From assembly GCA_025738555.1 (NCBI GenBank), contig JAOVFP010000006.1, positions 1,116,001 through 1,180,000 on the forward strand: a DNA stretch of 64,000 bases. Reading direction: 5' to 3'. This DNA is from Cyathus striatus. Taxonomy: Eukaryota > Basidiomycota > Agaricomycetes > Agaricales > Nidulariaceae. Both the position numbers and the translations under genes were made by a program. This document shows positions 1 through 11,773 of this stretch, in pieces. Under the pieces are notes generated by a model. That model was not told the DNA's origin, searched no databases, and worked only from the letters and a program-made list of their open reading frames with translations. Position 1 is the stretch's first letter; every line of letters begins with the position of its first letter.

Positions 1-2083
1 TCAGGACTCCGCGAATTATAAACTTTGAAACAAACTTACTGACTCTATCAGCGTGGGGCGGAGCTCCGTTCAAACCGAGTCCACCTATTATTGAGATTGT
101 AGATAGTATTTTTATTTCGGTCAGCAGTTAACTACAATGAACTGGAGGTTGAGGAGAACCGAAATGTTCGGAGTAAGGAAGAATATTTATAGCTCGAATC
201 CGCATATCCCTGACTCACTCAAAGAGCTCCAGTCAGTAGCGGTAGATGGAATAAAACTTGGATAAAGTGCGAGAGACAAGGTAGTGGATGCCGGGAAGAA
301 TGAGGCAATTCAGCCGTCTGTTACTCGCTCGCTGTATTACAGATTGATTGCAGTAGCATGTGAGAACAAAGCACCTTATTATAGTTCTTCTGCTTACCGC
401 ATATTTATATTTCGAAGTAATAGCCTCGAATGGCATGTTGAAACGCAGGAGACATATATTTTGACGACCCATCCCGATCAGTACTGGTGGTAAGCTACGC
501 CTCTGCGCGCTCCGTCAACTACTGATCGGGGTAGGTAACCAATTACTGTACAACGCCAATACTAATTCCTTGAGTCCATCGTTCCGAGAATAATTATAGG
601 GTAAGGATGAGTACTTGAGAGTTCACTGACATTACCACCGTAACAGAGGGGTGGGGGATTGGACATGTGGCGCTCTATGTTGAACTTGGCAGCCCACGAT
701 TACTGAGCGGAAGCAATTGGTGTCACCTACTGAGACTCATGATGTCTGGCTGCTCGCTGGCCGCTGACACCTTTGATAGAGCGGTCTTGCCAAAAAAAAA
801 AAAAAGAGGGTGGAAAGTACATTCCGCTGTCGAAGTGGATTGAATACGAAGATCAGCTAAAGTTAGAAGAAAAGAAACCAAATATTGATGAGCTGGCCAC
901 ACACGTACGCCATGTAAAGGCAAAAACTCTGAGTACCTGAGTGCTGCGGTTGTTGTATTCTTGTTGATGCGGCTAGTATGCGATAGAACCAACGCCAACA
1001 AGGAATCACCTAAACACATGGCTTCCAACGAGCATGTACGAAAGACTTGCGCGCGTTCTTCCTTTCCGACTGTTCCCTGAATGTGGCTGGTTCCTTGGAG
1101 ACTTCCACGTTCTTGATCTATGCCTTACACGTCTGGGAGCGTGAAATCGCAGCCTTGGATTCCCACAGCCAAGGGACTCGAGGAAAGGGTACTAGTGACA
1201 ATGCTGTCAAATGGATCAATACCGTTGAGGTGACATAACGCAGAAACTTCAACATTACGCGCTTTGCGGTCTGATAGCATAGCAGTTCTTAGCTAATATA
1301 ACTATCACATGAGCTTTATAGGACATTTACCCTGGTGCATCCAGGTGCACCTTAAAGGAGAAGGACGCCTCGAACGGATAAGATTCATTCATCCAACACA
1401 AATACACTGGCGCGTGCTGATCAGGAACTTCACAAGCAGGGAATATCACTGTAGATCGTCGCTCCCAAAACACAAAAAGAAGCCGCGTGTTGCAACACGA
1501 GAAGGAAAGTCGACAAAATATAAACTGTGAGCTTGTGAAAACAACATCCTTCTTAGAAAACCACGATATCAGAAGGGAAGCCGGGTTAAAATATGAATAT
1601 AAATGTTGGACAGATAGACAGATAGAAGCCCCTCACATGTATATCCGGTGAGAGCTCGTTTGCTGGCACCGCTTTAAGGACGTAACTCGGAGGTACACCC
1701 CATCAAGTTATTCGTACAAAAGTTTTTGAATGACCTGAGAAAAAAACAGTGAGATTACCGCGAGCCCTGTAAAATCAGTGGCGGGACAAAGATGAAGAGT
1801 ATATTGATAGAAAAGATAGTAAGTACAGTTACAGCGACACTAATCGGGAAGAAATCCAAATTGAATGTGTTGACAACCCGTTGGGCCATGAAATATTAGT
1901 ACGAAAGTGTGTAGAGATCGCGACTAACAGATCGCAACGTGAACCAGAGTAAACCTAACCAGAAAAGCTGCAAGGAGCGTGCATGTCTCGGGTTAATCAC
2001 GGCTGAGAGATAGCAGCCCGGAGGAACGTCACTCACATCAAACTTCATTGTGTTTTGCATCACAAAATATAGAAGAATTCCAC
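1..2083. other. Gene-poor left end
   Basis: I found no convincing gene in this stretch. The open frames are short, lack paired splice signals and show no recognisable protein motif. The composition is mixed, with a poly-A run near 790 and a short GATA-like repeat (acagatagacagatag) near 1605. It may be intergenic DNA or a decayed element. An RNA gene cannot be excluded by eye. Confidence 0.4.
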
Positions 2084-2343
2084 TTAGGAATGGTGCTTCA
2101 GGATCAAGACCAATAGAGTAATCTCAACAGCAGCAACGACAACTGTCACCTGAAGTACAACCCATCCAGCGGTCACGAAAGGGCGACCAAAGATCCGTCC
2201 GCTGTCCTGTCCGATGGTTTTGATTCCTTTTAAGTGGGTATCATCTTCTTTATGTCGATCTGCAAAATCATACTGAGAGTGCCGAGAGCGGAGAAATGCC
2301 AATCCAAAAAGAAGGCCGCCGAGGATAGCGAAAAGGAGTCCAA
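2084..2343 (-). CDS. 3' exon of a small membrane protein (partial model)
   Basis: An open reading frame begins just after an acceptor-like acatag (minus strand, at 2344) and ends at a TAA at 2084. It opens with a hydrophobic stretch (GLLFAILGGLLFGLAFLRSR) and ends with a second one (GWVVLQVTVVVAAVEITLLV) before a short tail, LILKHHS. Two hydrophobic helices around a polar charged loop (about 35 residues) suggest the C-terminus of a small integral membrane protein. The upstream exons, expected between 2345 and about 2700, could not be fixed: the nearest in-frame join would need an implausibly short 26-nt intron. The family is not recognised. It lies downstream of the OXA1 paralogue on the same strand. 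Confidence 0.4.
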
Positions 2344-3006
2344 CTATGTAATTTTGACGTGAGCTTCACGCGAATATGGTTGGAGAATAGGGCCATACTA
2401 CGATGGAAAGAAGGATCAAAAAGTCGAAGAATTGTCAATGCATAGCACAGTGCACTGATAGCAGTACGGCTATATGCACCATGGAAGGTGCGTTGCCTGG
2501 CTCTAAGCTCTACCAGCTCATTAACGTCAGCTGCGACGAAGGAGTGTCGCCGATGTCCCCTAAAATAATAACGTCAAGAAAGAAGAAGAAACTAAACATC
2601 CGCTGCACCTGTATGTACGGTGGGTATTGTGAACCATGACATGAAGGTCAAGTACTAAGTACGTGACGAATCAACACGAGTCGCCGAGCTCAGGACGTTC
2701 GAGTCGACTGCGTTCTGCTCAGTGAACTCAGACTACGGGTACATTAACAGTCATCACGTGCTTCGGTTGTTCGAATTCGCACTGAAATCATTGTTTAGAA
2801 GTAATCATAGAAGTAACCCGTTAAAAAGCCAAGGCACAAATCCAGTAGGATACAAGGAGAACGGGCAAACTATTTTACGCGATATATCTCCTTTAAAAAA
2901 TTATTCGAGTGTTATATATCTAGTATATTTTATTGATATTTCAACTTTTGATCCCGTAGTACGCAAATATATGGAAATCTAAATCCATTACAATAGCCAT
3001 GGTAGT

Positions 3007-4187
3007 TCAGCGGAGACGCGCCTTAGACTGCTTCTTCTCCGGGGGGGAAAACCGCCCCAATACATGTTGAAGAGAATCGTAAAGGGTCTTAGGTTTTGCC
3101 GTTATAAGCGGAGCAAGGCCAAATCTTGCACGGAATGCAGGCATGCGAAACATCAAGGTTTGCATTGTGTAAAACACGCTAGTTGTGGTCAAGGCAAGGG
3201 TGAGTCCCTGGATACGGTGGTCAGCAGGAGGGAGTAGTAGAAAGTTGCGTACGTACTGAGGGCCAACTAGAGAAGGCAAGACAACCAGGAAGGATAGTTA
3301 GAAGGTGCATTGCATTCATGACATGTGGAGCAGTCGGGCGAGTTGCTACTGACGCGTCAGTTTTTGCAAGCTACGCATATAAATGGTCACCAATACAGTA
3401 CGAGTTAAAATGAAGAACGCCGTACATAAATCTGATAGTTGGCAGAAGCCATGAACAACATGGGCAAAATGTGGGTCGGATCCGCGACTGTAAGATCAGG
3501 AACCCAGGGAAATCCGCTGACTGTCATCTGTGCTAGAGGGAGGGCGGTGAGGTCCCTCACACCGAAAAATATACCGAGAGCAATAGGAACTTGTACGAAA
3601 ACATTGACTAGAGATGGCACTATCGAGGCTCCGACCTTGCGATATATAGCTGACTGCCTGACCCGGAGCTTCTGCAATTTAAGACGATTGCCATCCCGTT
3701 CTGCAGCTTCTATGCCTGCCTTAATTCTGTTGATTTCCTCCTGATTTGCGCTCATGCGCCCTGTTTGTCTGAGTGCAGCAAGATTGGGATAGAGAGTAAC
3801 TAGCTTCCAGAAAAGACTTCCTGCAATGATGGTATAGAACCAAGGCATATGGGTGGTGACATTGATGGCTTCGAGTGTCCACTGGATGAGTCCTGACGGC
3901 CCGAACTTCACAAAACCCATAGCAGAAAGGTCACCATAGTTCAAGGGAACGATAGCATTGACAACATCAGTAGCAGATGCGCTGGTTACTACTTCTGCAG
4001 TGTTAGAAGCAGTAGCTACGGGAGTGGCGATCGGTGCAGACTGAAGTTCTACTAATTTCTCAGAGACCGTAGCTGAGTCCCCGGTCGAAGTGGACACGCT
4101 TCTCGCAGTGAAAATAGTCAAGGCGTTTCTTCTGGAGGCATGGCTGGACCAATGGTTCATGCTTGAGTGCTGACCGACGTGAGTCAA
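3007..4187 (-). CDS. OXA1/YidC-family mitochondrial inner-membrane insertase, paralogue A
   Basis: Member of the YidC/Oxa1/Alb3 family, which inserts proteins into the mitochondrial inner membrane from the matrix side. Exons are 3426-4187, 3257-3370 and 3007-3207. They sum to 1077 nt, 358 residues plus stop, with all junctions in phase. The N-terminus is Ser/Arg-rich and presequence-like (RRNALTIFTARSVSTS). Family signatures follow: YGDLSAMGF, a first helix HMPWFYTIIAGSLFWKLV, a charged matrix loop rich in Lys/Arg, then VPIALGIFFGVRDL, PWVPDLTVADPTHILP and a last helix near GLTLALTTTSVFY. The tail after the last helix is short and basic (about 45 residues) compared with the roughly 100-residue ribosome-binding tail of yeast Oxa1. 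The gene diverges from paralogue B. Met-1 or Met-10 could be the start. Oxa1 versus Cox18 assignment is not settled by eye. Confidence 0.9.
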
Positions 4188-4525
4188 ATGTGAAAGAGTC
4201 GATGATAGAGCGTCATACTTGTATTAAAGACGCGAAGGAGCGTGCATTAGAACGAAACTGAGGTGGATGTGTCAAAGTAGTCCTGAAGATGAAGTCTCCG
4301 GTAAATTTGACGAGAATGGAGAAGGAAGCTCATACCTTCCATACACGCGTACCCTGCCTAAGAGCAATGTCCCAGTGGCCACCATTTTGAAGGATGACTG
4401 TTCCTTCCCTCTGCCTAGGCGTTTTGGTTGGAGGCGGTAGGTTTGTGGAAAGTTGGACGGACACGTGCCTTCGGACCGTTCTTCCCCGCAATTTTTTGAC
4501 TCTCACAGGCGCGTTCTGCTCTCTA
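4188..4525. promoter_or_regulatory. Shared promoter between the two OXA1 paralogues
   Basis: These 338 bp separate two divergent start codons (4187 on minus, 4526 on plus), so the region must drive both OXA1-type genes. It contains ACGCGT at 4345-4350 (an MluI cell-cycle box sequence, though this hexamer is common in the window). No clear TATA box is seen. Bidirectional use is inferred from geometry. Confidence 0.55.
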
Positions 4526-5978
4526 ATGGCGTCGTACTTGAGCGTATCTGGCCTTCGTCTGAGGTCCTTGCAGTCTGCTGGCAGGAGGTACGTCGCATGC
4601 TACTATTCTACACTGCACTGAAATAAAAATCTTTCTTCAATCTCAGGACGGCTAGCTATCCACTTACTCCATGTCGTCCTGTTTTACGTTCTTTTTCTTT
4701 GTTGCGACCCGTACGCCATTTTCGCCTCATAACAGGCCGACTTTTAACAGCCATTACTTTCAGAACGCGTGGCAGCGGTCGCAAGTCGTCAACGTCTCGC
4801 CATCTCTATTCCTTGGAACTCGCAACTTCTCCTTAGGAAAACCAACGGCGCCTCCTAATTCTACCCCGCCGACTGAGCTTAACCAGTTGGAAGCAGCAGC
4901 ATCAATACCCCCTGTGACTCCAGTCGAGTCAGCAGCGTCCTCTTTGCCCCACGATGCCGTCGATGCCCTCTCTGCCCCGGTTGATACGTCTGCACTGTCC
5001 ACTATTACGGACGCTGCTTCTTTAATTCCCCCGCCAATGCATTACGGTGATCTCTCTGCTCTCGGCCTCGGCGGCTACACTCCCTGGGGAATCGTCGAAT
5101 GGTCACTTGAATACCTACATGTTTGGTCACAACTTCCATGGTTTTGGACTATCGTCGTTGGATCGGCTCTCTGGCGTACATTGACAATGCCTATCATGAT
5201 TATGTCTGCACGTAACGGCGAACGAATGCAGCGAGTCCAACCTGAGTCGGAGAAGATACGGAAAGCTATACTTGAAGCTAGTCAAAAACAGGATACAAAT
5301 GAGATACAGGCTGCCCGGAACCAGATGATGATCCTGTACAAAGAGAATGGCATACAACCGGCTTGGAATCTTGGCGTTTTGGGCATTCATTTTCCTGTGA
5401 TGATAGGGTGTTTCCTGGGGATACGGGATCTGTGCCAGCTTCCTGTCGAGCAGCTCCAATTCTCCGGTATGGCATGGCTTCCTGATTTGACAGTGGCAGA
5501 TACGACATTTATACTTCCTGCCGTCGCCTTTATTGTCACTAACTTGAATGTTTTGGTATTTAATGTTTGTATCTGACATATCATTCATGAGCTGATTATC
5601 ATCGTCTAGGCTTCAAAGTCTAACACTAATGTCAATGCCACTCCTCTCATGGGTCATATGGCAAATCTTGGACACGCATTATCTTTAGTAACTGCTGGAT
5701 TTGCAATGTACTGGCCTTCAGTGCGTATTAACTACCGGGTTTCAATGATTTTTACCTAATTATAACTGCAGGGTCTGGCCTTGTATATTATTTCAGTATC
5801 CGTTGTGAACTTGTTACAAACACTTCTGTTAAAACCAGTCGCAATTAGAACCATCTTAGGATTCCCGCCTCGTCTTACACTCAAGGAAAGGGGCCGCCAC
5901 CCAACTTTCAAGGAATCCTTCCAGAGTGCCTCAACAACTTTCAAGGAATCCGTCCAGAGTGCAAAGTCTCAAAAGTAA
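4526..5978 (+). CDS. OXA1/YidC-family mitochondrial inner-membrane insertase, paralogue B
   Basis: Second Oxa1-family insertase. Exons are 4526-4587, 4647-4710, 4764-5564, 5610-5720 and 5772-5978. The total is 1245 nt, giving 414 residues with every junction in phase. Exon 1 encodes an Arg/Ser/Leu-rich presequence start (MASYLSVSGLRLRSLQSAGR). Conserved blocks match paralogue A in order: YGDLSALGL, LPWFWTIVVGSALWR, FPVMIGCFLGIRDL, AWLPDLTVADTTFILP, then GHALSLVTAGFAMYWPSGLA for the last helices. The C-terminal tail has two near-identical 11-residue repeats (TFKESFQSAST, then TFKESVQSAKS), absent from A. The tail is shorter than the ribosome-binding domain of yeast Oxa1. A and B are clearly diverged, so the duplication is old. 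I infer subfunctionalisation or an Oxa1/Cox18-like split but cannot assign which is which. Confidence 0.92.
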
Positions 5979-6396
5979 TCATAACGAACATTCAAGTACT
6001 GGGTTCGAATGGAGTATAATGAGAGGGTATTGATCGATATGTGAATACCGTATTCCCTTTCCTGAGATTGCTGTTATGGATTACATGGATACTAAGCTAG
6101 ATTATATTATATATAGTATATAATGCTCCAAAGTACCGCTCATTGGATAGACAAGCGATAAAGAGGAAAGTTTGATAACACATTCGGAGAATAAAAGCAA
6201 CAAGTACGAGTGGCAGTGGCTCACTAAACTAATACGAGAATATCAAAAGTACAATACTAGGCAAATAGTGAATGAGGTGTATCCAAACAACCGCGATCAG
6301 GTAGGTAGGTATGCGGCAAGTAGTCATAGACATGATACACAGTAATGGTGCATAAAGCTTTCTATTCAGTCCACCCACTCTATAATTTAAAGCCGA

Positions 6397-8860
6397 TCAT
6401 GACATCCCACCTCTTGTTTCCCCAGTTGAATTGCTTCTCAACACGGGACTCGGAAGACCCCTCTCATTTCTGCTCACATCATCCAGTCTACCCCTCCCGA
6501 CTTCTTCCCTTGCGACTCTTCCAATTGCACCTAAATCAACCTCGGTGCCGTCTAGCTCATCTTCGCTCTCCCCCGGACTTCCAGCAGCACTATTAGGAGA
6601 TATACCTGATGTCCGCCTTTGTCTTCGCGCATGGAAAGTTCGACTCGCAGTAGCGTTCGAGAAGAGCGGAAGAAGATACCGCTCGTCAATGGTTTGAAAC
6701 CACTTTGAGTCCTCGCCCACTCCTGAACCTCCAGGATTTGGTTTAGGAGGATGCGTATTCATTGAATCGCGGTTGGAAGGTTGAGATGGACCGCTGCTTT
6801 GCCCATGAGGTGCAAGAGGCAACACCTCTGCATCAGAATCATAAGAGTCTGATGACGCTGCACTGAATACAGTCCCTCTTGTCGGTGACATCCGATTCTG
6901 CGAGTGATGATTATATACTTGAGGATCAGCATAATGAGAACCAATTCTAGCTGCACCTGCAGGTCGACCGCCAAGTACAGTAGGCTCGTCTTCAATCCAT
7001 CTCCATTGACCGGCCCCATTACCCGCGCTACGCCATGGTCGTCCAGTCCCAGGCGGACTGACTGCATCTTCTTCGTCGCTGCTACTTGCTTCTTCGTCTT
7101 CAACACCGGTTCTGATTCCGAGAATCTCAAGCATTCTAGCCGTAGTACCTCCAAACAATAGCACCGTGAGCACGACTACCACAAGTACTGTCGTCCGAAG
7201 AATTTGTGCATTTTTCCCTTTGAAACCAGCAGCGAGAGCTACACCAACGGCACCTCTTAGACCAGCCCAGAAAAGCATCATCTGGTATGAATGCGGAAGT
7301 TCTTCGGTTCGCTGACCAGTAACATAGCGCGTCACTAAGTTGATCAAACTTGATAGGGGGAAAACGGCAATGTATCGAGTAAAGACGACAGAAATAGTTG
7401 TGATAGTGATAAATAGCGGTTTCGTATAGCTGAATATGGGTTCGCTCGTCGGTGCACTTGTAAATAACGCCAAGCCAAGGTAGATGAAGATGAAGTTCTC
7501 GCTTAGTTGCGCAAGTGTTTGGAATAGGTACTTGCTCGCACGCTGGGTGCGACGAGACATCGTGTGATAAGCATAATGCTTTAAAGTGATACCGCAAAAC
7601 AACAAGGACACGATGCCAGACAGAGAAAGACCGTTGGATAGGAAGTATGTGGTGTACGCGGTGAGTGCAACGAGGCACGATTCGAGGGCGTGAAACGAAG
7701 ACAAGGAGGAATGTTTCAACAGGAGAGAAAGCGCCAATCCCGCGATAATTCCAAGTACTGTTGAGAGCGAGAAGGAAAGCAAGAAGATCCCACATCCATG
7801 GAAGAAGGACATCAGGGAGACGGATGTACCGCGGAATTGTGTGAGCGTTCTAACGACATCTGATCAGAATATGATACAGAAGGAAGTGGGAGCTGAGAAA
7901 CGTACTCGTACATAACGATACTGACTGCATCGTTAAGTAAACTCTCTCCGAAAATAACGGTATACAACTTTGGATCAACCTTGTACTGATTAAAGATTGC
8001 TAGAATGGTGACTGGATCAGTTGCACTCAGCGTCGACCCGAAAGTCAAGCACTCCAACAAAGATAAATCGAGGCTTTCGAGTCCTAAAAATGAATAAATG
8101 TATACGAGAACACTGACATGGGATATCGATAAGATGGAAGCCATAACGTAGGAAGGATCACATACCCCACACCAACGGCGGAGATGAAGGTCCCCAGGAA
8201 GGCAAAGACGATAATCGACCCGAAGTTGCGGAAAAAGTTTTCCTTGTATGCGGGTGAATTACGAATCGAGCAGACTAGTGACTAAATCATACCTGCTTGA
8301 GCTCGTATCCCGAGTTGAGGATGATCGGGGGCAAGAGGAGGTTGAAGAAAAGGGTATGTTTGAATGTCTAGGTGAGAAACATATTTTAGAAGATGAGGGG
8401 TTGAATGAGGACGTGATATTCAAGGAAGCTTCTGACAATGGGAATTCACGAACGCGGACGCGGGTGCATTTCAATTCATATAATGACCCAATGCACCGGA
8501 GATTATCCATGCATCTGGCACGCTCGATTCGAAGCCAGAGAACCACACACTCACCAGCATTTCCCTGATCATGGTTCCCGGTGCAAGCCTGACAATGAGC
8601 CCCACCGCCATTCCTGCGAAGATAGACACTAGTGTTTCGTGTACTGCTCGTATACGTTTAATCTGGAGGTAGTAACTTGTCCATAGGGATAGTATCAATA
8701 GTATACAAACAAGAAACAGAGACCAAGATGAGTAGTATTCTTCTTCTTCTGCAACCGGAGAAGTTGGAGATGGTGAAGCAGCGACGGCAGCTACTACAGC
8801 TGTAGGTGGGAGGCTGAACTGCATTTCGAGTCGGATGCAAGCTGAAGGCTTCGATAACAA
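6397..8860 (-). CDS. Na+/H+ exchanger, CPA1/NHX type
   Basis: Organellar-type Na+(K+)/H+ antiporter, expected in vacuole or endosome membranes for pH and cation balance. The multi-exon gene runs from about 8860 to the stop at 6397. Two starts are possible: 8860, or Met-13 at 8824. Signatures in order are the amiloride-site helix [16 protein letters not shown], the acidic ion-binding segment [17 protein letters not shown], and [16 protein letters not shown]. The last is joined across an intron to [20 protein letters not shown]. Further helices include [15 protein letters not shown] and [17 protein letters not shown]. The cytosolic tail (about 200 residues) is unusually polar, rich in Ser, Pro, Gly and acidic residues, consistent with a regulatory region. 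The gene converges with OXA1 paralogue B across about 420 bp. Confidence 0.93.
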
Positions 8861-9375
8861 GAAGCCACGTAGAAGAGCTTGTTGTCACAACACAGCACCA
8901 GTCAGTCCCTTTAGAAGGAAAGCGTTGTGGACGACGACGTCGACGAACGGGAAAGAATACTTGGTGATTGTTACCGTTGACGTTGTGCAGCCTGTCCCAA
9001 AGTTGCCCTAAGCTACTGAACCCCAGAAAAGTGTATTACGTAACAAGTATAGGGTTGGGGTTCTCCATTTTATATTACCACTGGACGGTCGCTTGACTGT
9101 TGCTCTTTCTTCTGGTTACTCAAGAACTTCGTATAGCCCTTGGCTGTAATAATGATAACATAAAGTTACAGTCACCAAGTATATGCATTCACAAATGAAA
9201 GGAGTAATGATTCTACTGAGCCCTTGTAAGATAGTGGGTATAGCAGACAACATGGGTAACAAACTGAGGATAACGTTATAAACATCGCTAGAGTTGCGAA
9301 AGGAAACAACAAACCAAAGAAATATAAAGAGCTGAGAAGTTTATACAATAATGTGTCCGAAAAAGTACAGAAAGA
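8861..9375. other. Intergenic spacer between NHX and G-alpha
   Basis: About 515 bp between the NHX start and the G-alpha stop, both on minus. It should hold the NHX promoter and the G-alpha 3' untranslated region. No other feature was seen. Confidence 0.5.
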
Positions 9376-11773
9376 TTACATGAGATCAGCGCGACGCAAG
9401 TGTTCTCTTAATATACTTTCTTCGACTATTGAGGGTAGGGAGCCAACATCAGAGCGTAGTTTAGTGCTGCATAAGGCTTAAAACCGTACCTGCACCAAGC
9501 GTTACTGCCGTGGAACGAGTATCCTGGAAATCATTATCAGTAACAGCAAGGAAGTCAGCCACAAAACAGCTAGCAGGACATAAGAACATCTTGAATAGCA
9601 CAATGGAAAAGACCAGAAGAGCAATAAGATAAAAGTTTAGAACAGAAGAATGCAGATTCTTCTTTTCGCAATCGGAACCGGTAGTAATGAAATAAAAAAT
9701 ATTAGTAGAAAGCTCTTACAATGACAGATGTTAAATGGACATAAAAAGGTCGGGGAACAGGCGAATTCGCTCGGGCGATTTCTTTGAAATGCTGCTGAAA
9801 ATCTGGTGGAAGAGATCCTAGTGTTAGTTTCAAGCGCAACGAGTCGACTGAAAGGACACACATTTTGTCGCAGTCTGTAGGTCATTCTTTCTATCTCCAA
9901 AGCTCGGTACCGAATCACGTATTCTCACGCCCCGCTGCAGCTTGGCCTGCAACAGATCGCACTTGTTCAAGACTGCCCAGCCACGAGTTAGCCGATTCAT
10001 AATGCGAACTACGACAACTACAGATGCATACACAGAATGACTTGGGTCCGCGAGAGCAATTTACATGAGCATACACTCTTCCAGAGGAGGTAGCTATCTT
10101 CAAGCCGGTTAACACGGCGGTCTTCCGCGAGCTTCTCGTCAAAAGGAGATACTAAAAAATAGAGAGGAGGCCAGATCTCAGTAGAGGACCGACCGCAGCT
10201 GAAGAAAATAACTTACTCGGTCTATTAATATACACGCGTCGAAGGATATGAGTTGAGTGCACTCAATTATGATAAAGATACATACGCAAGGAAGATAATA
10301 GCATCCACTAAAAAAGAATATTCCAGCATTGCCTTAATAACGTGAAAGAAATGCGTACCGTCGTCGAAATATGGATACCATGCTGCTCTCTGCGTATATG
10401 GTCAGTTATCACTGAGGAACTTACGACAGTAACGAGAAAGATTAATACTAACACTACTCCGGGTTCCACCAACGTCATATAGTCGCCATTCTTGGCCAAC
10501 AGCACGTCCTAGAAAGATTTATATCATTGGTCACGAAGAGAAGACGATGATAGCACACCATGATCAAATATAAATCGGTACTCTTGCACGCCCAATGTCC
10601 GTAACCGTGCTCTAATGACATCGTCATCTGTAGGTTGGTAGTTCTTCATCGCTATCCGCTCTGCATCACCAATAAAGCTGAAATTCCCATGAGTACATAG
10701 TTTGGATTCGCAACTTGAACAGGAAAACATGATTAACTAGAAACTTACAAGCCCGGAGAATCTTCTAATCTTATTTTCCTTCTCGAAAGTAACTCTTGGA
10801 TAGTGCTATCATCCCAAAGCTCTTTGATATCTTCTCGGCATTCAGCAAGACTCTCTGCAACATCATCGTCAAACTGCTTAGCCTTTTCCGCTGCTATCCC
10901 GTTGATAGCCCCATTCTCACTACGCGCATCAGAACGTAGTGTGCGGAACTTGTTTAGGGCAGTCTTCCAGCCATTGGAAGAGTTAATGGAGAACTCCTGT
11001 AGTACCCTACGACCATTCTGTATCTCTTCGAACGGTGCAGCCTGCGTTGTGCCCACCGAAACAGGTTCCAGTGCCCCCGCACCAAGACGATCCTCCAAAT
11101 CCCGCTGAACATCGACTAAATGTCCAAGATGCTCTTTGAAAGCACGGTGTTTATCCTTGAATTTTAGGCGAGGTAAAGCTCGGGCTGCGGGTTTGGGTGG
11201 GTAAGATGAAGGACCAGCCTCATCTTCATCGGGTATAGGGTTGTACGGTATATCCGACATTTCAGCAGTAAGGTGCTCAATGATAGTGTTTACATTTCGT
11301 ACGATGTTTAGGAAGATGACAGCACGCCAGGCAGCTCGTTCTTCCGTCCACTCGCGTTTTGCGTATGTGAGTTGAAAGTCTGGGAATAAGCCGAAGTAGT
11401 AAGTAGCTGTGTAGTACGTCTTAAAAGTGGGCAACAAATGGTTTACATACTCTTTAATGTCGCGGTCTTACCGCTTTCACTCTGTCCTGAAAATCAAAAT
11501 GAATTATAAGAATGGCATGTATAAGAAATAGTGGAGTGGGTTGTGCAAGTACGGGTGCTTACCAAGGAGAAGCAATTTCACTGGCTTCCTCTTTCTCCTC
11601 TCGACTTCCCTCTCTTTTCTAAGCTGCTCGTCAATTTCGTCACTAATCTTCTTTGCTTCTGCTTCTGCTGCCTCCCTGATGACTCGCTGCTCCAGTGTTT
11701 CATCTGGAGGAGGTGCAATAGCGAGAGTTAACGGGTCCTCGTCACGTTCCAAAGAGCGTGGACCAGCAGCCAT
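9376..11773 (-). CDS. Divergent heterotrimeric G-protein alpha subunit
   Basis: GTP-binding alpha subunit acting below a GPCR. Thirteen exons were resolved: 11563-11773, 11451-11486, 10749-11379, 10559-10677, 10453-10508, 10359-10389, 10286-10307, 10217-10221, 10032-10151, 9862-9972, 9720-9802, 9490-9523 and 9376-9425. They total 1509 nt, or 502 residues. Motifs: P-loop GQSESGKT; switch I DVIRARLRT; DVGGTRSSR, where Thr replaces the usual catalytic Gln; FLAPISPFDEKLAEDRRVNR; G4 LNKCDLL; G5 TSVIDTRSTA; C-terminus ILREHLRRADLM. The start MAAGPRSL lacks the Gly-2 myristoylation motif. Roughly 120 extra residues are inserted in the helical domain (PIPDEDEAGPSSYPPK onward), making it longer than the usual 350 or so. 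This fits the expanded, divergent basidiomycete G-alpha group rather than the canonical Gpa1 class. Confidence 0.95.
10217..10221 (-). other. 5-nt microexon of the G-alpha gene
   Basis: Minus-strand sequence reads ttaatag-ACCGA-gtaagt. The preceding intron (10222-10285, 64 nt, donor gtatgt) and the following intron (10152-10216, 65 nt, acceptor ttttttag) both have ordinary length and sites. With ACCGA included, the flanking exons join as FLA-PI-SPFDE, matching the conserved G-alpha block. Without it the frame breaks. Confidence 0.85.

Noticed and set aside
1600..1630. GATA-like microsatellite as a functional repeat
   Set aside because: Only two to three imperfect units (acagatagacagatag); too short to call.
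2722..2982. An 86-codon plus-strand frame ending near 2982
   Set aside because: AT-biased composition with no motif, no splice partners and no conserved-looking protein features; likely chance.
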